A stretch of 64,000 nucleotides of DNA from CAYGTO01 sp964352815 (GCA_964352815.1 CAYGTO010000005.1:62001-126000); one strand, 5' to 3'. Shown: positions 40,433 through 49,879, counted from the first letter of the stretch. The notes: generated by a model not told the origin, from the sequence alone. Program-made: numbers and translations.

Positions 40433-42439
40433 TTAAATGCTATGAAAGCGCTGCTGAATCGTGCTCAGAACCGTGTCGTAAACCTCATCGGCCGTCATGT
40501 CGCTGGTATCAATGCTGATCGCGTCCTTTGCAGCGGTAAGGGGCGCTGTTTTGCGCTTTGAATCACGCTCATCGCGCTCGACAAGATCTTGTTTCACCGC
40601 ATTGAATTCAGCAGATATTCCCTGACTTACCAGTTGGTTATAGCGTCGGCGCGCGCGTGTCTCAATGCCAGCGCTGATGAAGAATTTCACATCTGCGTCA
40701 GGGCACACCACGGTACCAATGTCGCGCCCATCAAGCACAGCGCCACCATGGTTTGCGGCGTAATTACGCTGGTAATCGAGCAGAATCTCACGCACTTTTG
40801 GCACCGCTGAGACGATCGAAGCAGCATTGCCCACCTCTTCACTGCGGAGTCGAAAATCCGTCAAATCGCTAGGCTTGAGATCATAAGCGGCTCGAACCGC
40901 TTCTTCTTCATCGCGCGGATTCACATTATTGATGATCGTACGTAGCCCGACGGCGCGGTAGAGACTTCCGGTATCAAGATATGAGAAGCCGAGCGCATCG
41001 GAGAGGCGTCTGCCGAGCGTTCCTTTACCTGAAGCAGCGGGCCCGTCAATCGCGATCACCATTGGTGGCAGGGTTTGTGGTTCGATCAGTCCACTTTCTT
41101 CGCTGCGAATCTTGCCCCCGAGCTGATTCATTAAGCTAACGAAATTCGGAAAACTGGTTTGAATTGGGCTTGCATCATCAACGGTGACACGTTGCTCGCA
41201 GCGCATGCCCATGACCAAAAAGCTCATTGCAATACGGTGATCATGATGAGTTTCAATGACCGCGTCGCCTTTGGCCTGCGCATCACCGACACCGGTGACG
41301 ATTAAGCTGTCGCCCTCTTCTTTCGCCTTGATGCCGCAGGTGGTGAGCCCATCGATCATCGCTTGCAGGCGATTACTTTCCTTCACACGAAGCTCGGCCA
41401 CACCATCCATACGTGTAGTGCCTTCAGCAAAAGCTGCGATGACTGAGAGGATTGGGTATTCATCAATCATGGAAGGCGCACGATCGGCTGGTACGTGAAT
41501 GCCTTTAAGTGGCGCGTGTGACACAAGAATATCAGCGACAGGTTCGCCATGATGTTCGCGTTCATTCGTATATTTAATCGATGCACCCATTTCGATGAGC
41601 GTGGTGAAGAGACCGGTGCGGTGTTCGTTCATCAGTACATTTTCAATCGTAAGCGAACTCCCTGGCACTAATAATGCGGCGGCGATGAGAAAGGCGGCCG
41701 AAGAAGGATCGCCCGGAACCGATAGAGAGCGAGTTTCACTACGCTGCTCAGGGTGCCCCGTTACGGAAATATGGTTCCCGCCATCTTTCATTGCACTTTG
41801 AATCGGAATTCCAAACGCGGAAAACATACGTTCTGTGTGGTCGCGCGTCGGAACGGGTTCGATCACGGTTGTAGTACCAGCCGTATTGATCCCTGATAAT
41901 AAGAGTGCTGATTTCACCTGTGCCGAAGCGACCGGCAGCTCATAAGTGATAGGCATAGCGGTTGATGCGCCCGTCATCGCGAGTGGTAGCTTATCGCCAT
42001 CGCGTGCCGTGAAGTGTGCACCTACTCTTGACAGGGGGGTAATCACACGCTGCATTGGACGCTGTGAAAGGCTCGCATCACCCTCGAAAAAGCTGCTAAA
42101 CGGGTAGGGGGCAAGCAGGCCCATAAGCAGGCGTGTGGAGGTGCCTGAGTTGCCCATTTTTAGAACTGTTTTAGGTTCATGTAGCCCGCCAATGCCATTA
42201 CCGTGAACGGTCCATTGATCGTTGTTTTGTTCAATGTTAATGCCCATTTCGCGCAATGCCTGGGCAGTGCACAAAACATCTTCTCCTTCAAGTAAGCCGC
42301 TGATTTCAAGCGTCCCGAGGAGCTGTGATCCGATCATGAGTGCACGGTGTGAGATCGATTTATCACCTGGCACGCGCGCGGCGCCACCAAACGTTTGGGT
42401 GCAAAAAGAGGATAAAGAATCAAGCGATTTTTTTTCCAT
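40433..42439 (-). CDS. Fused EPSP synthase (AroA) and cytidylate kinase (Cmk)
   Basis: One 668-residue frame carries two enzymes that are usually encoded by adjacent genes. Residues 1 to about 445 are 5-enolpyruvylshikimate-3-phosphate synthase (AroA): VPGDKSISHRALMIGS, LKMGNSGTSTRLLMGLLA, DHTERMFSAFG, DEYPILSVIAAFAEGTT and HDHRIAMSFLVMG. Residues about 458-668 are cytidylate kinase (Cmk): PPMVIAIDGPAASGKGTLGRRL (P-loop), YLDTGSLYRAVGLRT and LDGRDIGTVVCPDADVKFF. The short joint SEESGLIEPQTL has no stop or start of its own. The stop lies 171 bases before rpsA. Bifunctional AroA-Cmk proteins are known in some betaproteobacteria, so the fusion is unusual rather than unprecedented. Confidence 0.95.
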   Translation of the reverse strand: MEKKSLDSLSSFCTQTFGGAARVPGDKSISHRALMIGSQLLGTLEISGLLEGEDVLCTAQALREMGINIEQNNDQWTVHGNGIGGLHEPKTVLKMGNSGTSTRLLMGLLAPYPFSSFFEGDASLSQRPMQRVITPLSRVGAHFTARDGDKLPLAMTGASTAMPITYELPVASAQVKSALLLSGINTAGTTTVIEPVPTRDHTERMFSAFGIPIQSAMKDGGNHISVTGHPEQRSETRSLSVPGDPSSAAFLIAAALLVPGSSLTIENVLMNEHRTGLFTTLIEMGASIKYTNEREHHGEPVADILVSHAPLKGIHVPADRAPSMIDEYPILSVIAAFAEGTTRMDGVAELRVKESNRLQAMIDGLTTCGIKAKEEGDSLIVTGVGDAQAKGDAVIETHHDHRIAMSFLVMGMRCEQRVTVDDASPIQTSFPNFVSLMNQLGGKIRSEESGLIEPQTLPPMVIAIDGPAASGKGTLGRRLSDALGFSYLDTGSLYRAVGLRTIINNVNPRDEEEAVRAAYDLKPSDLTDFRLRSEEVGNAASIVSAVPKVREILLDYQRNYAANHGGAVLDGRDIGTVVCPDADVKFFISAGIETRARRRYNQLVSQGISAEFNAVKQDLVERDERDSKRKTAPLTAAKDAISIDTSDMTADEVYDTVLSTIQQRFHSI

Positions 42440-42540
42440 GAAAATGTATTTTCTCGTTCTCTTAGGCTCGGAAATAGGCTAATATCATAGCATAATAAAA
42501 AACGCTAGAAGCAACTTTCGCACACACGGAAGGAGATGCT

Positions 42541-42978
42541 ATGACAGCAGCCCTCGGTACAAAACGCAGCTGCCCCGATTGCGGAGGTAAGTTCTATGAT
42601 TTTGGCGCATCCTCTATTGTGTGCCCCAAATGTAAGTATGCGTTTTCTGATAGTGATCTCATGGCTTCAACATCAGCAGTTAAAGAGGCAACGATTGCGA
42701 TTGTTTCAAAATCTAAATCTAAGAAAAAAGCAGTGCCTCAAACAGAGGATGGTGAAGTTGAAATCAAAAGCTTAAAAGCAATTGAAACGCTTGAAGCGGA
42801 TGAAGATTACTTAGATGTTGATCATTTCGAAGAGGTGGAAGACCACCATGAAGCATCGGAAGTTGATGTTAATTCAGACGATGCCGATGATGAGATGTTT
42901 ATGGACGAATTAGCACATGGCGATGTGGAGCTGCTTCAAGAATTCGATACGATTGATGGCGACGACATGCGCGCTTAA
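42541..42978 (+). CDS. TIGR02300/FYDLN-acid family protein
   Basis: A small (145 residues) acidic protein of the TIGR02300 family, known from alphaproteobacteria and of unknown function. The N-terminus GTKRSCPDCGGKFYDFGASSIVCPKCKYAFS is a zinc-ribbon-like CxxC...CxxC motif; the usual FYDLN is FYDFG here. Residues about 50-145 are a low-complexity acidic tail (EVEDHHEASEVDVNSDDADD). GGAAGGAG precedes the ATG. It diverges from aroA-cmk, the common genomic neighbour of this family. Confidence 0.9.
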   Translation: MTAALGTKRSCPDCGGKFYDFGASSIVCPKCKYAFSDSDLMASTSAVKEATIAIVSKSKSKKKAVPQTEDGEVEIKSLKAIETLEADEDYLDVDHFEEVEDHHEASEVDVNSDDADDEMFMDELAHGDVELLQEFDTIDGDDMRA

Positions 42979-43057
42979 ATCAAGCGTCTTACAAATCACA
43001 GGATTTATTTGTGTCTCTTCCCCTCGTTTGCTATAACATGGCAAAAATAGAGGCTAT

Positions 43058-45859
43058 GTGGAAACACCGAAAATACCGACCCTTATCCAGCTGATCGAAC
43101 GCTTACCGCTTCCTGAAGAGAAGAAACAGGTGCTGCGTCGGAATCAGCATTTGGTTTATCGCTTTACTATTCCTGTGATTGTGCTTTTGACGCTTTTCAT
43201 CGTGGGATGGATCACCCTAGCGCTGCTTATTAATGAAAAACGAATCGCTCAAGATGCGCAAATATACCTCGAAGCGCAGACCTCACGGCAATGGAACACC
43301 GGAAAGAAGATAGATGTTTCCTTTTTCCCTTCGCCAAAAGTAACAATCCATAAAGTTCAACTGAGCAATGATTACCGTTCAGAAGAACCTTACTTTATGC
43401 GTGCATCGAGAATGGTGATTCATTTGGGGTGGGGTGCTCTTTTTGAGTCGCAACCAATGCCAGAAAAGGTTGTGCTTGATAGGCCGGAAGTCTTGCTTGA
43501 AGTGTATCGTGATGGTTTTCGTAATTGGTCCTTTTTAGAGAAAGTGATGCATGATACCGGTCCAGAAAAACCAGTAGATATTGTGTTTCAGAACGGAGAA
43601 ATTCAATATTATAATGCGTTGCTCGATCGACATTTCAGTATGGACCCGTTTTCAGGTGAGCTGATTATCTCTAATCAATTAAATGTTTCGATTAAGGGAA
43701 AAACGGATGGTATGAGTGTCACATTCAAGGCGGCATGTGATACGTCCGCGCTGCAATATCCGCAGCCATTTAAGAGCCAGTGTGATGTCAGTTACAAGGA
43801 GGATCAGAATCAATATGGTTTCAAGGGTGAAGTCGATTTTGCTGACGAAGCATGGGGATTTGCGGGTAATGTAAATGTCAACGCACCGAATGTGAGTGAC
43901 ACGCTATATCGCTGGTGGTGGGTTGAGCATCAGAAAGAACATGAAGAATTAACGCTCCCTCTCATTTTGACGGGAGAGCTGACACTTAATGAAAAAACCA
44001 TCGCGCTGAAGGCGAATCAATTTAGCTCCGGTGAAACGCGCGGTGCGTTTAACATGGCGGTTCAGATGCCGGCCGAAGATGAACAACCCACCGGGTTCGA
44101 TCTGTCCGTTGCTCTTGAAAAGCTCCACATCACTAAAGAGAAGGGGGGCGATTTGGGGTTTGTCTCTTTCTTGCTCAAGCGAGGTAATGGTGCGCTGGTG
44201 CAAACTGATAGTGTTGAAGGTGAAGCAGAAATCACCATTAAAGACATTAGTGTGAAAGAGAAGAATGTTGCGTCTAACTTTTCAATGATGGGGGCATGGG
44301 AAGGGCGTGTGCTGAATGTTTCTGCGCTGAAGTCAGATCTTGTTAATGGCGCTGTGAGTAGCGTGGGGTATATTTATTCGAGTACAGAGAGCTTACAGGC
44401 CAGCCTAAAAATGAAGGCCAAAGGCGAGAACTTTGGTACGTTCTTTAAGGAAGCGGATATACCATTGCCAGAGGTTGGCGTCGATTTCGCCCAGCCTTAT
44501 GAACTTTCTTCTCAGGTGGTGCTTCGTGGTGATTCGGTGTCGGTCTCGAATCTTGAGTCAACGCTTGGCGATGCAACGATTTCAGGCGGGGTGAACTATA
44601 TCGCTGCCGAAGGGAAGCGCCCAATCATTGAGAGTGGGCTACAAACGAAAAATATTGAGCTCAGCCCGATCATTGCCGTGTGGCAAGGCGAGACAAGCGT
44701 ATTTGATTATCCCGCAAATATTAAGGGCACGAATCCGTACCTTTTTGAATGGCTTCGTGAGCCGCGCTTCGATGTGGATCTTCAGCTCGAGATGGAAAAC
44801 ATGTTGCCAGAATGGGATGAGGTTTCGTCTGTCAAAGGCCGGATCACCGTTCGCGAAGATAAGTTTGAAGTGGGGCGTATTCAAGGGAAACTTGGTGAGT
44901 CGACGCTCGCGGGCTCAGTCTTGCTAAGCCTCGGAGATGCACGGGATAAGCCACGTATTATCAGTAATTTGATCTTCTCAGACTTCTCTCTCGATCATCA
45001 TTGGGCGCCCTATTTGTTTAAGGATGAGGCCAAAACTGGATTGACAGGTAAGCGCAATAATGTGGTGAAGGAATCAATCTGGGCGGAGCAGCGCATCTCG
45101 ATGGTGCCCCTCAACCATTTTGATGGGAATGGCGATATTCGTATCGGGAAGTTCACTTTCCAATCTATTGATGTGAGTAACTTGCGCACGAAGTGGCAGC
45201 TCAAAGATAATGCTGTCACCTTTTCGCGTGGAACGGGCCGACTCTATGATGGGGAGCTAGGTGTGGCGGCCACTTTTAAGTCAGGTGAAGTTCCCTCCAT
45301 GGGAATGAATGTAACGCTACAAGATTATGATATAGAAGCCATGTTCGAGGCACTCCTCAATGTGAAGAGCATTGGCGGTGTAGCGAGTCTGGGGATGCAG
45401 CTCAAAACGGGTGGCATCACCACAGATGGCTGGGTGAATAATCTTGAAGGAAGCATTAATGTAAGCGCACGAAATATGAAAGTTGAAGGGGTTAATATCA
45501 ATGGAGTCGCTAAGCAAGTTAAAGCTAAACCGAATGTGCGCCAGCTAACGAAAGTAGTTAATGAGGTCTATCAAAATGGGTCTACGGTGTTTGATCGCGC
45601 GGACATGAATCTACTGATTAAGAATGGCGCAATTAAACCAAGCAAATGGCTCATGAGTTCGCGTTCTGCTGTAGGGAAGATTACGGGTGACTTCGACATT
45701 TCAACCATGCTGGCCGCGATGGAACTGGAGGCAAAATTGATCACGCTAGGCAGCTCTGCCCCCGATTTACTTGTAGAAATTACTGGCCCAGCTGGTGCGC
45801 TCTCTCACAAAGTGAACACTGTATCCATTGAGCGTTACATTACGCGTCAGGTACAATAA
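43058..45859 (+). CDS. AsmA-family envelope protein
   Basis: A large (933-residue) inner-membrane-anchored periplasmic protein of the AsmA family, linked to outer-membrane assembly and lipid transport between membranes. It starts with GTG after AGAGG. A single membrane anchor is at residues about 33-56 (FTIPVIVLLTLFIVGWITLALLI), and the rest is beta-rich with FFPSPKVTIHKVQLSN near residue 88 (the AsmA N-terminal signature) and a C-terminal AsmA_2 part (DYDIEAMFEALLNVKSIGGVASLGMQLKTGG with GSINVSARNMKVEGVNI). It points away from aroA-cmk and toward the degenerate EAL gene. Confidence 0.9.
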   Translation: METPKIPTLIQLIERLPLPEEKKQVLRRNQHLVYRFTIPVIVLLTLFIVGWITLALLINEKRIAQDAQIYLEAQTSRQWNTGKKIDVSFFPSPKVTIHKVQLSNDYRSEEPYFMRASRMVIHLGWGALFESQPMPEKVVLDRPEVLLEVYRDGFRNWSFLEKVMHDTGPEKPVDIVFQNGEIQYYNALLDRHFSMDPFSGELIISNQLNVSIKGKTDGMSVTFKAACDTSALQYPQPFKSQCDVSYKEDQNQYGFKGEVDFADEAWGFAGNVNVNAPNVSDTLYRWWWVEHQKEHEELTLPLILTGELTLNEKTIALKANQFSSGETRGAFNMAVQMPAEDEQPTGFDLSVALEKLHITKEKGGDLGFVSFLLKRGNGALVQTDSVEGEAEITIKDISVKEKNVASNFSMMGAWEGRVLNVSALKSDLVNGAVSSVGYIYSSTESLQASLKMKAKGENFGTFFKEADIPLPEVGVDFAQPYELSSQVVLRGDSVSVSNLESTLGDATISGGVNYIAAEGKRPIIESGLQTKNIELSPIIAVWQGETSVFDYPANIKGTNPYLFEWLREPRFDVDLQLEMENMLPEWDEVSSVKGRITVREDKFEVGRIQGKLGESTLAGSVLLSLGDARDKPRIISNLIFSDFSLDHHWAPYLFKDEAKTGLTGKRNNVVKESIWAEQRISMVPLNHFDGNGDIRIGKFTFQSIDVSNLRTKWQLKDNAVTFSRGTGRLYDGELGVAATFKSGEVPSMGMNVTLQDYDIEAMFEALLNVKSIGGVASLGMQLKTGGITTDGWVNNLEGSINVSARNMKVEGVNINGVAKQVKAKPNVRQLTKVVNEVYQNGSTVFDRADMNLLIKNGAIKPSKWLMSSRSAVGKITGDFDISTMLAAMELEAKLITLGSSAPDLLVEITGPAGALSHKVNTVSIERYITRQVQ

Positions 45860-45910
45860 TACCAATCGAATCGCCTTCACTCTACTTTGAGAATATGCTA
45901 CATTCAGGGC

Positions 45911-47164
45911 ATGTTAGATGATAGGCCGCCTCCCATTAAAGTAATTTCGCAAAGCTCGGAAGCTCGGCTGATCGAATTCTTGCAGAACGTTGAAGTGGAG
46001 GCAGATGCCTGGACAGGGCTGTGTTTTAATACGTACCGCTTAGAACAGCACAACAAAAACAATAATCAGATGAAGATTGCGATCAATCTGATCAAAGATT
46101 TATGCACGGATGTCGAGGGTGTCGTCTATCTTTTCGATGATTTTGCAATGTATGTGATGATTAAAGCGGCTACGAAGAGCCTGATCGATAAAATCACGTT
46201 CCAGATTCGTTACCTATTTATGGATGACCCGCTTGCGTATAATGCGGAAGGAGAAGAAAACCCTGAATTCGTTCATTTCTATAATCTTGAAGAGGATTGG
46301 GAAGACTTCCAGGACCTCTCTCAGCGCCGCCTCCAATCGATATTGAAAAATCGCAGGAATAAACAAAAAGGCTATCGTGAGGTATTAAGAGATTTTGACC
46401 CTAAAGAGGATAGCAAATTATTAACTGCGACACGCCTGGGAGGAGTGGAGAAGGACCTTGCTCATGCAGATATAAGCCGCGTCGTGCGTCAACAGCCTGT
46501 CTGTGTCGTAAATGAAAAAGGCGAAGCGAATAATATCTTTAGTGAGATGTATATCAATATTGCACATCTTCAAGGAATGCTTGGTCTGAAAGTGAATTTG
46601 CTGAGCAATAAGTGGCTGTTCAAATATTTGACTGAAATCCTTGATGAGCGGATGCTTGCGATGTTGCAGAGATCACCTTCGCGTTATCTTGATGAACCAA
46701 TTAGTCTCAATTTAAATGTAAAAACGCTGCTATCGAGTCAGTTCATGGAATTCGATACGATGATCAAGCCAGCAACGAAAGTGTCGATCGTGATCGAGGT
46801 GCAAATTGCCGATGTCTATACCGACATGACGGCCTTCTTGGCTGCTAAAGAAACTGCGCAGTCGCTAGGGTACCGTATTTGTTTGGATGGGGTCAGCGAG
46901 AGTACCTTATCACTTATTGACCGTAAATATCTTGGGTTTGATTTGGTTAAACTTATTTGGAACTCTCATGTGGTCGATGAGATTAATCCGGAGAATTATA
47001 AACGCATCTTGGAGGCGGTGAATCATTGCGGTAAGAACCGCATTATTCTGTGCCGCTGCGATAATGAAGATGCGATCACTTTCGGTAAGAGCTTAGGTAT
47101 TACTCTGTTCCAAGGGCGCTACTTAGATAGGCAGCTGAATCCAAACTCTAATATCGAGAATTAA
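45911..47164 (+). CDS. Degenerate EAL-domain protein
   Basis: A 417-residue soluble protein whose second half resembles a cyclic-di-GMP phosphodiesterase (EAL) domain that has lost catalytic residues. EAL-like landmarks are QQPVCVVNEKGE with a Glu in FSEMYINI, PISLNLNVKTLLSS (NLS-like), SIVIEVQIADVY, LGYRICLDGVSES (the DDFG position reads DGVS), FDLVKLIW (Lys) and GITLFQGRYLDRQ. The aEgVE position reads CRCDNED. The first 150 residues, with VVYLFDDFAMYVM, may be an equally degenerate GGDEF-like domain. Start at 45911 is an ATG in place of the upstream TTG at 45887. It may bind c-di-GMP or a protein partner; hydrolysis looks unlikely. Confidence 0.65.
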   Translation: MLDDRPPPIKVISQSSEARLIEFLQNVEVEADAWTGLCFNTYRLEQHNKNNNQMKIAINLIKDLCTDVEGVVYLFDDFAMYVMIKAATKSLIDKITFQIRYLFMDDPLAYNAEGEENPEFVHFYNLEEDWEDFQDLSQRRLQSILKNRRNKQKGYREVLRDFDPKEDSKLLTATRLGGVEKDLAHADISRVVRQQPVCVVNEKGEANNIFSEMYINIAHLQGMLGLKVNLLSNKWLFKYLTEILDERMLAMLQRSPSRYLDEPISLNLNVKTLLSSQFMEFDTMIKPATKVSIVIEVQIADVYTDMTAFLAAKETAQSLGYRICLDGVSESTLSLIDRKYLGFDLVKLIWNSHVVDEINPENYKRILEAVNHCGKNRIILCRCDNEDAITFGKSLGITLFQGRYLDRQLNPNSNIEN

Positions 47165-47168
47165 GCAC

Positions 47169-47876
47169 ATGAGCACCGAAGCAATTCTTATTGCTGTGAT
47201 CCTGAACTTTGTGCTGGGCGGCGCGCTTGGGAATTATGCGACAAGCCTCGTCCACCGGTTGCCGGTTAAAGAGCCGCTTTTTGAGAAGCACCCCTTTTGC
47301 GGTAGCTGTAAAAACTTTCTGAAACCCCGTGATTTATTTCCGGTCTTTTCATTTCTTTGGAATCTTGGGAAGTGCCGGTTTTGCGGTGTCAAAATTCCGC
47401 GGGTGCACTTCATGGTCGAGTTGCTTAGCATCAGCGTGCTGATGGCGGCCTATTTTACAGTGGGTCTGAGTGAGCAGTATATTCTGCTTTGTGCTATCGG
47501 AATTTTTTGGATCATGCTCGCGGCTATCGCCATACGCAGCCAGTATATCGAAACAATCCTGCTCTATTGGCTGCTCGGCTTAGTCGTTATACTGCGCGTT
47601 CTTGACGATCATTCGATTTATCCATTCTTCTTCGATGGTGTGGTGATGGTGTTATTCGCCTGCTGGGCCTATCGCACAGAGAAAATTACTCTCAATATGG
47701 GCGGAGTATGGATGCTCGCAGCACTGCTGAATGGGTGGCCAATTGCTCTTGCAACGATTGCAGTGGCTCATGGAATAGAGTGGGGGGCTAAAAAACGTCT
47801 TCAGAAAAGAGAAACGCTGGTCGTCATGCTCGTTGGGCTGATGAATATGCTATTGCTATTCTACAGCTATGGCTAA
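47169..47876 (+). CDS. Prepilin peptidase-like protein lacking catalytic aspartates
   Basis: A 235-residue membrane protein related to prepilin peptidase/N-methyltransferase (PilD). The N-terminal zinc-type CxxC...CxxC module is complete (Cys 44, 47, 69 and 72, in HPFCGSCKNFLK and GKCRFCGVKIPR), followed by several hydrophobic helices. The aspartyl peptidase sites are altered: the first, normally IDxxxxxLPD, reads AIRSQYIETI near residue 122, and the second, normally GxGD, reads NMGGVWM near residue 177, so Asp is replaced by Gly. Hence proteolysis of prepilins is not expected, while the cysteine module remains. It follows the degenerate EAL gene with a four-base gap. A pseudo-enzyme role or loss of function is possible. 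Confidence 0.75.
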   Translation: MSTEAILIAVILNFVLGGALGNYATSLVHRLPVKEPLFEKHPFCGSCKNFLKPRDLFPVFSFLWNLGKCRFCGVKIPRVHFMVELLSISVLMAAYFTVGLSEQYILLCAIGIFWIMLAAIAIRSQYIETILLYWLLGLVVILRVLDDHSIYPFFFDGVVMVLFACWAYRTEKITLNMGGVWMLAALLNGWPIALATIAVAHGIEWGAKKRLQKRETLVVMLVGLMNMLLLFYSYG

Positions 47877-47893
47877 CGACCAGCATTGATTGC

Positions 47894-47918
47894 TTTAAGC
47901 AGCGCCGGCTGCTTTTTT
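47894..47918 (+). terminator. Candidate terminator overlapping the end of tsf
   Basis: AAGCAGC (47897-47903), loop GCCG, GCTGCTT (47908-47914) followed by a T-run to 47918 forms a classical intrinsic terminator on the plus strand, 20 bases after the prepilin-peptidase-like gene. The same bases encode the C-terminus of Tsf (KKAAGAA) on the other strand, so part of the hairpin may be incidental. Confidence 0.45.
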
Positions 47919-48827
47919 CACTTCTTCAGCGAAATCTTCTTCGGCTTTTTCAACGCCTTCACCCAAGGTAAAGCGCTCGAATGCAGAGATCGTAATTGGT
48001 GCACCGACCTCTTTTTCTGCTTCTTTGAGAGCATCGGTCACTGACATCTTATTGTCGATCACATACGCTTGCTCAAGCAGCACGATTTCTTCATAATATT
48101 TACGGATACGGCCATCTACCATTTTTTCTGCGATCTCAGCAGACTTACCTGAAGCGATTGCTTGTTCTTTCAAGACTTCGCGTTCGCGGTCAAGTTTGCT
48201 TGAATCAACATCATCACGCGTTAGAGCTTCAGGTTTCGCTGCTGCAATATGCATTGCGATCTGCTTGCCCAGCGCTTCAAGTTTCGCTTTATCACCTTCA
48301 GACTCAAGAGCGACAAGAACGCCGATCTTGCCCATACCAGGCTTAACAGCGGTGTGGATGTAACTCGCAACTACGCCATTCCCAACAGAGAGTGCGTTAC
48401 TGCGGCGAAGCTGGATATTCTCACCAATTGTCGCAATTGCTTCTGTCACCACGTCTTTGACCGGCTTACCAAACTTATCGCAGGTATACTCATAAAGATC
48501 TTCGATCTTGCCCTGAACGTTGAGTGCATACGCTGCTACAGCTTCGGCTAACTCTTGGAATTGATCATTACGCGCGACAAAATCCGTTTCTGAATTCAGC
48601 TCAATCACGGATGCAGAAGTTTTGTCATCGCTTTGCGCTACGGCTACAAGTCCTTCAGCAGCAACACGGCCTGATTTCTTCGCAGCAGAGGCAAGGCCCT
48701 TCTTGCGAAGCCAATCGATCGCCGCTTCGACGTCACCGCCAGACTCGGTCAGTGCCTTTTTACAGTCCATCATGCCTGCGCCCGTTTTTTCACGCAGTTC
48801 TTTAATCGTAGCTGAGCTAATACTCAT
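47895..48827 (-). CDS. tsf: Elongation factor Ts
   Basis: EF-Ts recharges EF-Tu with GTP. The 310-residue protein starts MSISSATIKELREKTGAGMMDCKKAL, the conserved N-terminal domain, and has the TDFVARN block, the AIDWLRKKG signature and the C-terminal part. AAAGGAGAG lies upstream; the first of two consecutive ATGs would be only three bases from it, so I take the second. It follows rpsB, a near-universal pairing. Confidence 0.97.
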   Translation of the reverse strand: MSISSATIKELREKTGAGMMDCKKALTESGGDVEAAIDWLRKKGLASAAKKSGRVAAEGLVAVAQSDDKTSASVIELNSETDFVARNDQFQELAEAVAAYALNVQGKIEDLYEYTCDKFGKPVKDVVTEAIATIGENIQLRRSNALSVGNGVVASYIHTAVKPGMGKIGVLVALESEGDKAKLEALGKQIAMHIAAAKPEALTRDDVDSSKLDREREVLKEQAIASGKSAEIAEKMVDGRIRKYYEEIVLLEQAYVIDNKMSVTDALKEAEKEVGAPITISAFERFTLGEGVEKAEEDFAEEVKKAAGAA

Positions 48828-48861
48828 CATACTCTCCTTTAAATGTAATTAGTGTAATGAC

Positions 48862-49857
48862 TTAAGATGCTTCTTTTGCGTCGACATCACCAGAATCGTC
48901 CGTTGCAGCCGCTTCGGCTTTTGGCTCAGATTCTTCTTTCTTCGCTTCAAGCTCGTCTTTCGTCTTTTTCGCCTTCGTTGCAGCTTTCTTCTTCTTCGCT
49001 ACTTCTGCAAATGCTTCTTTCTTTGTCGTGGCGCGAGTTTTCTTTTTCGCGTCTTTTGACTCGGTCTTTGCTTCCGCAGGTGCGGTTTCTTCAGCCTTAG
49101 CTTCTGGAGCAGCATCAAGTGCGCTTGCGCCTTCTGATTCGCCTGGGTCTGAAACGGTATGACTCAAGCTCTCTTCGATACCGCCGAGAACAGCGTCCGA
49201 AATAAGCTTACAGTAGAGACGAATGGCACGAATCGCATCATCATTACCTGGGATTGGGTAATCGATACCCTCGATTTCAGCGTTACTATCAACGATGGCA
49301 ACCACTGGAATTCCGAGTTTTTGCGCTTCTTTCACAGCGAGCTCTTCTTTTACCACATCAATGATAAATAGCATGCTTGGCAGACCACCCATATCACGAA
49401 TTCCGCCGAGTGAGCTTTGTAACTTACCATGTTGACGCTGAAGCCTCAAAATTTCCTTTTTCGTCAAACGCAGGTTCTCTTCGTCTGCAAGCTGCTCTTC
49501 AAGCTTTTTAAGCTGACGAATTGAATTTTGAATCGTTTTCCAGTTGGTGAGCATGCCGCCGAGCCAGCGCTCATTGACATAATATTGGCCACAGCGTTCT
49601 GCTGCTTCTTTCACCAGGTCAGATGCCTGACGCTTGGTGCCCACAAACAGGATACGGCCATTGTGAGAGACATTCTCGCGGATCGCTTTAAGTGCGCGAT
49701 TCATCAATGGAACGGTTTTTTGTAGGTCAATAATGTGAACATTGTTGCGTGAACCGTAAATGAACGGGCTCATTTTGGGGTTCCAGCGCTTGGTTTTGTG
49801 TCCGAAGTGGACGCCTGCGTCGATTAATTCACGCATGCTGAATGCAGCTTGTGCCAT
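48862..49857 (-). CDS. rpsB: 30S ribosomal protein S2
   Basis: S2 binds the 16S rRNA head region. From MAQAAFSMRELIDAGVHFGHKTKRWNPKMSPF the protein is 331 residues: a typical S2 core (to about residue 235, including GGMLTNWKTIQNSI and the C-terminal VDSNAEIEGIDYPIPGNDDAIRAIRL) plus a long Ala/Lys/Glu-rich extension of roughly 90 residues. Such extensions occur in other alphaproteobacteria. Start at 49857 is preceded by AAAAAGGAG; the frame upstream (to 49911) is leader sequence. A structured candidate leader lies just upstream. Confidence 0.97.
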   Translation of the reverse strand: MAQAAFSMRELIDAGVHFGHKTKRWNPKMSPFIYGSRNNVHIIDLQKTVPLMNRALKAIRENVSHNGRILFVGTKRQASDLVKEAAERCGQYYVNERWLGGMLTNWKTIQNSIRQLKKLEEQLADEENLRLTKKEILRLQRQHGKLQSSLGGIRDMGGLPSMLFIIDVVKEELAVKEAQKLGIPVVAIVDSNAEIEGIDYPIPGNDDAIRAIRLYCKLISDAVLGGIEESLSHTVSDPGESEGASALDAAPEAKAEETAPAEAKTESKDAKKKTRATTKKEAFAEVAKKKKAATKAKKTKDELEAKKEESEPKAEAAATDDSGDVDAKEAS

Positions 49858-49879
49858 AACATAACTCCTTTTTCCGGTT

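Noticed and set aside
40433..42439. Frameshift or assembly join creating the AroA-Cmk fusion
   Set aside because: No frame change is seen, and the linker has neither a stop nor an obvious internal ribosome site, so a real fusion is the simpler reading, though resequencing would settle it.
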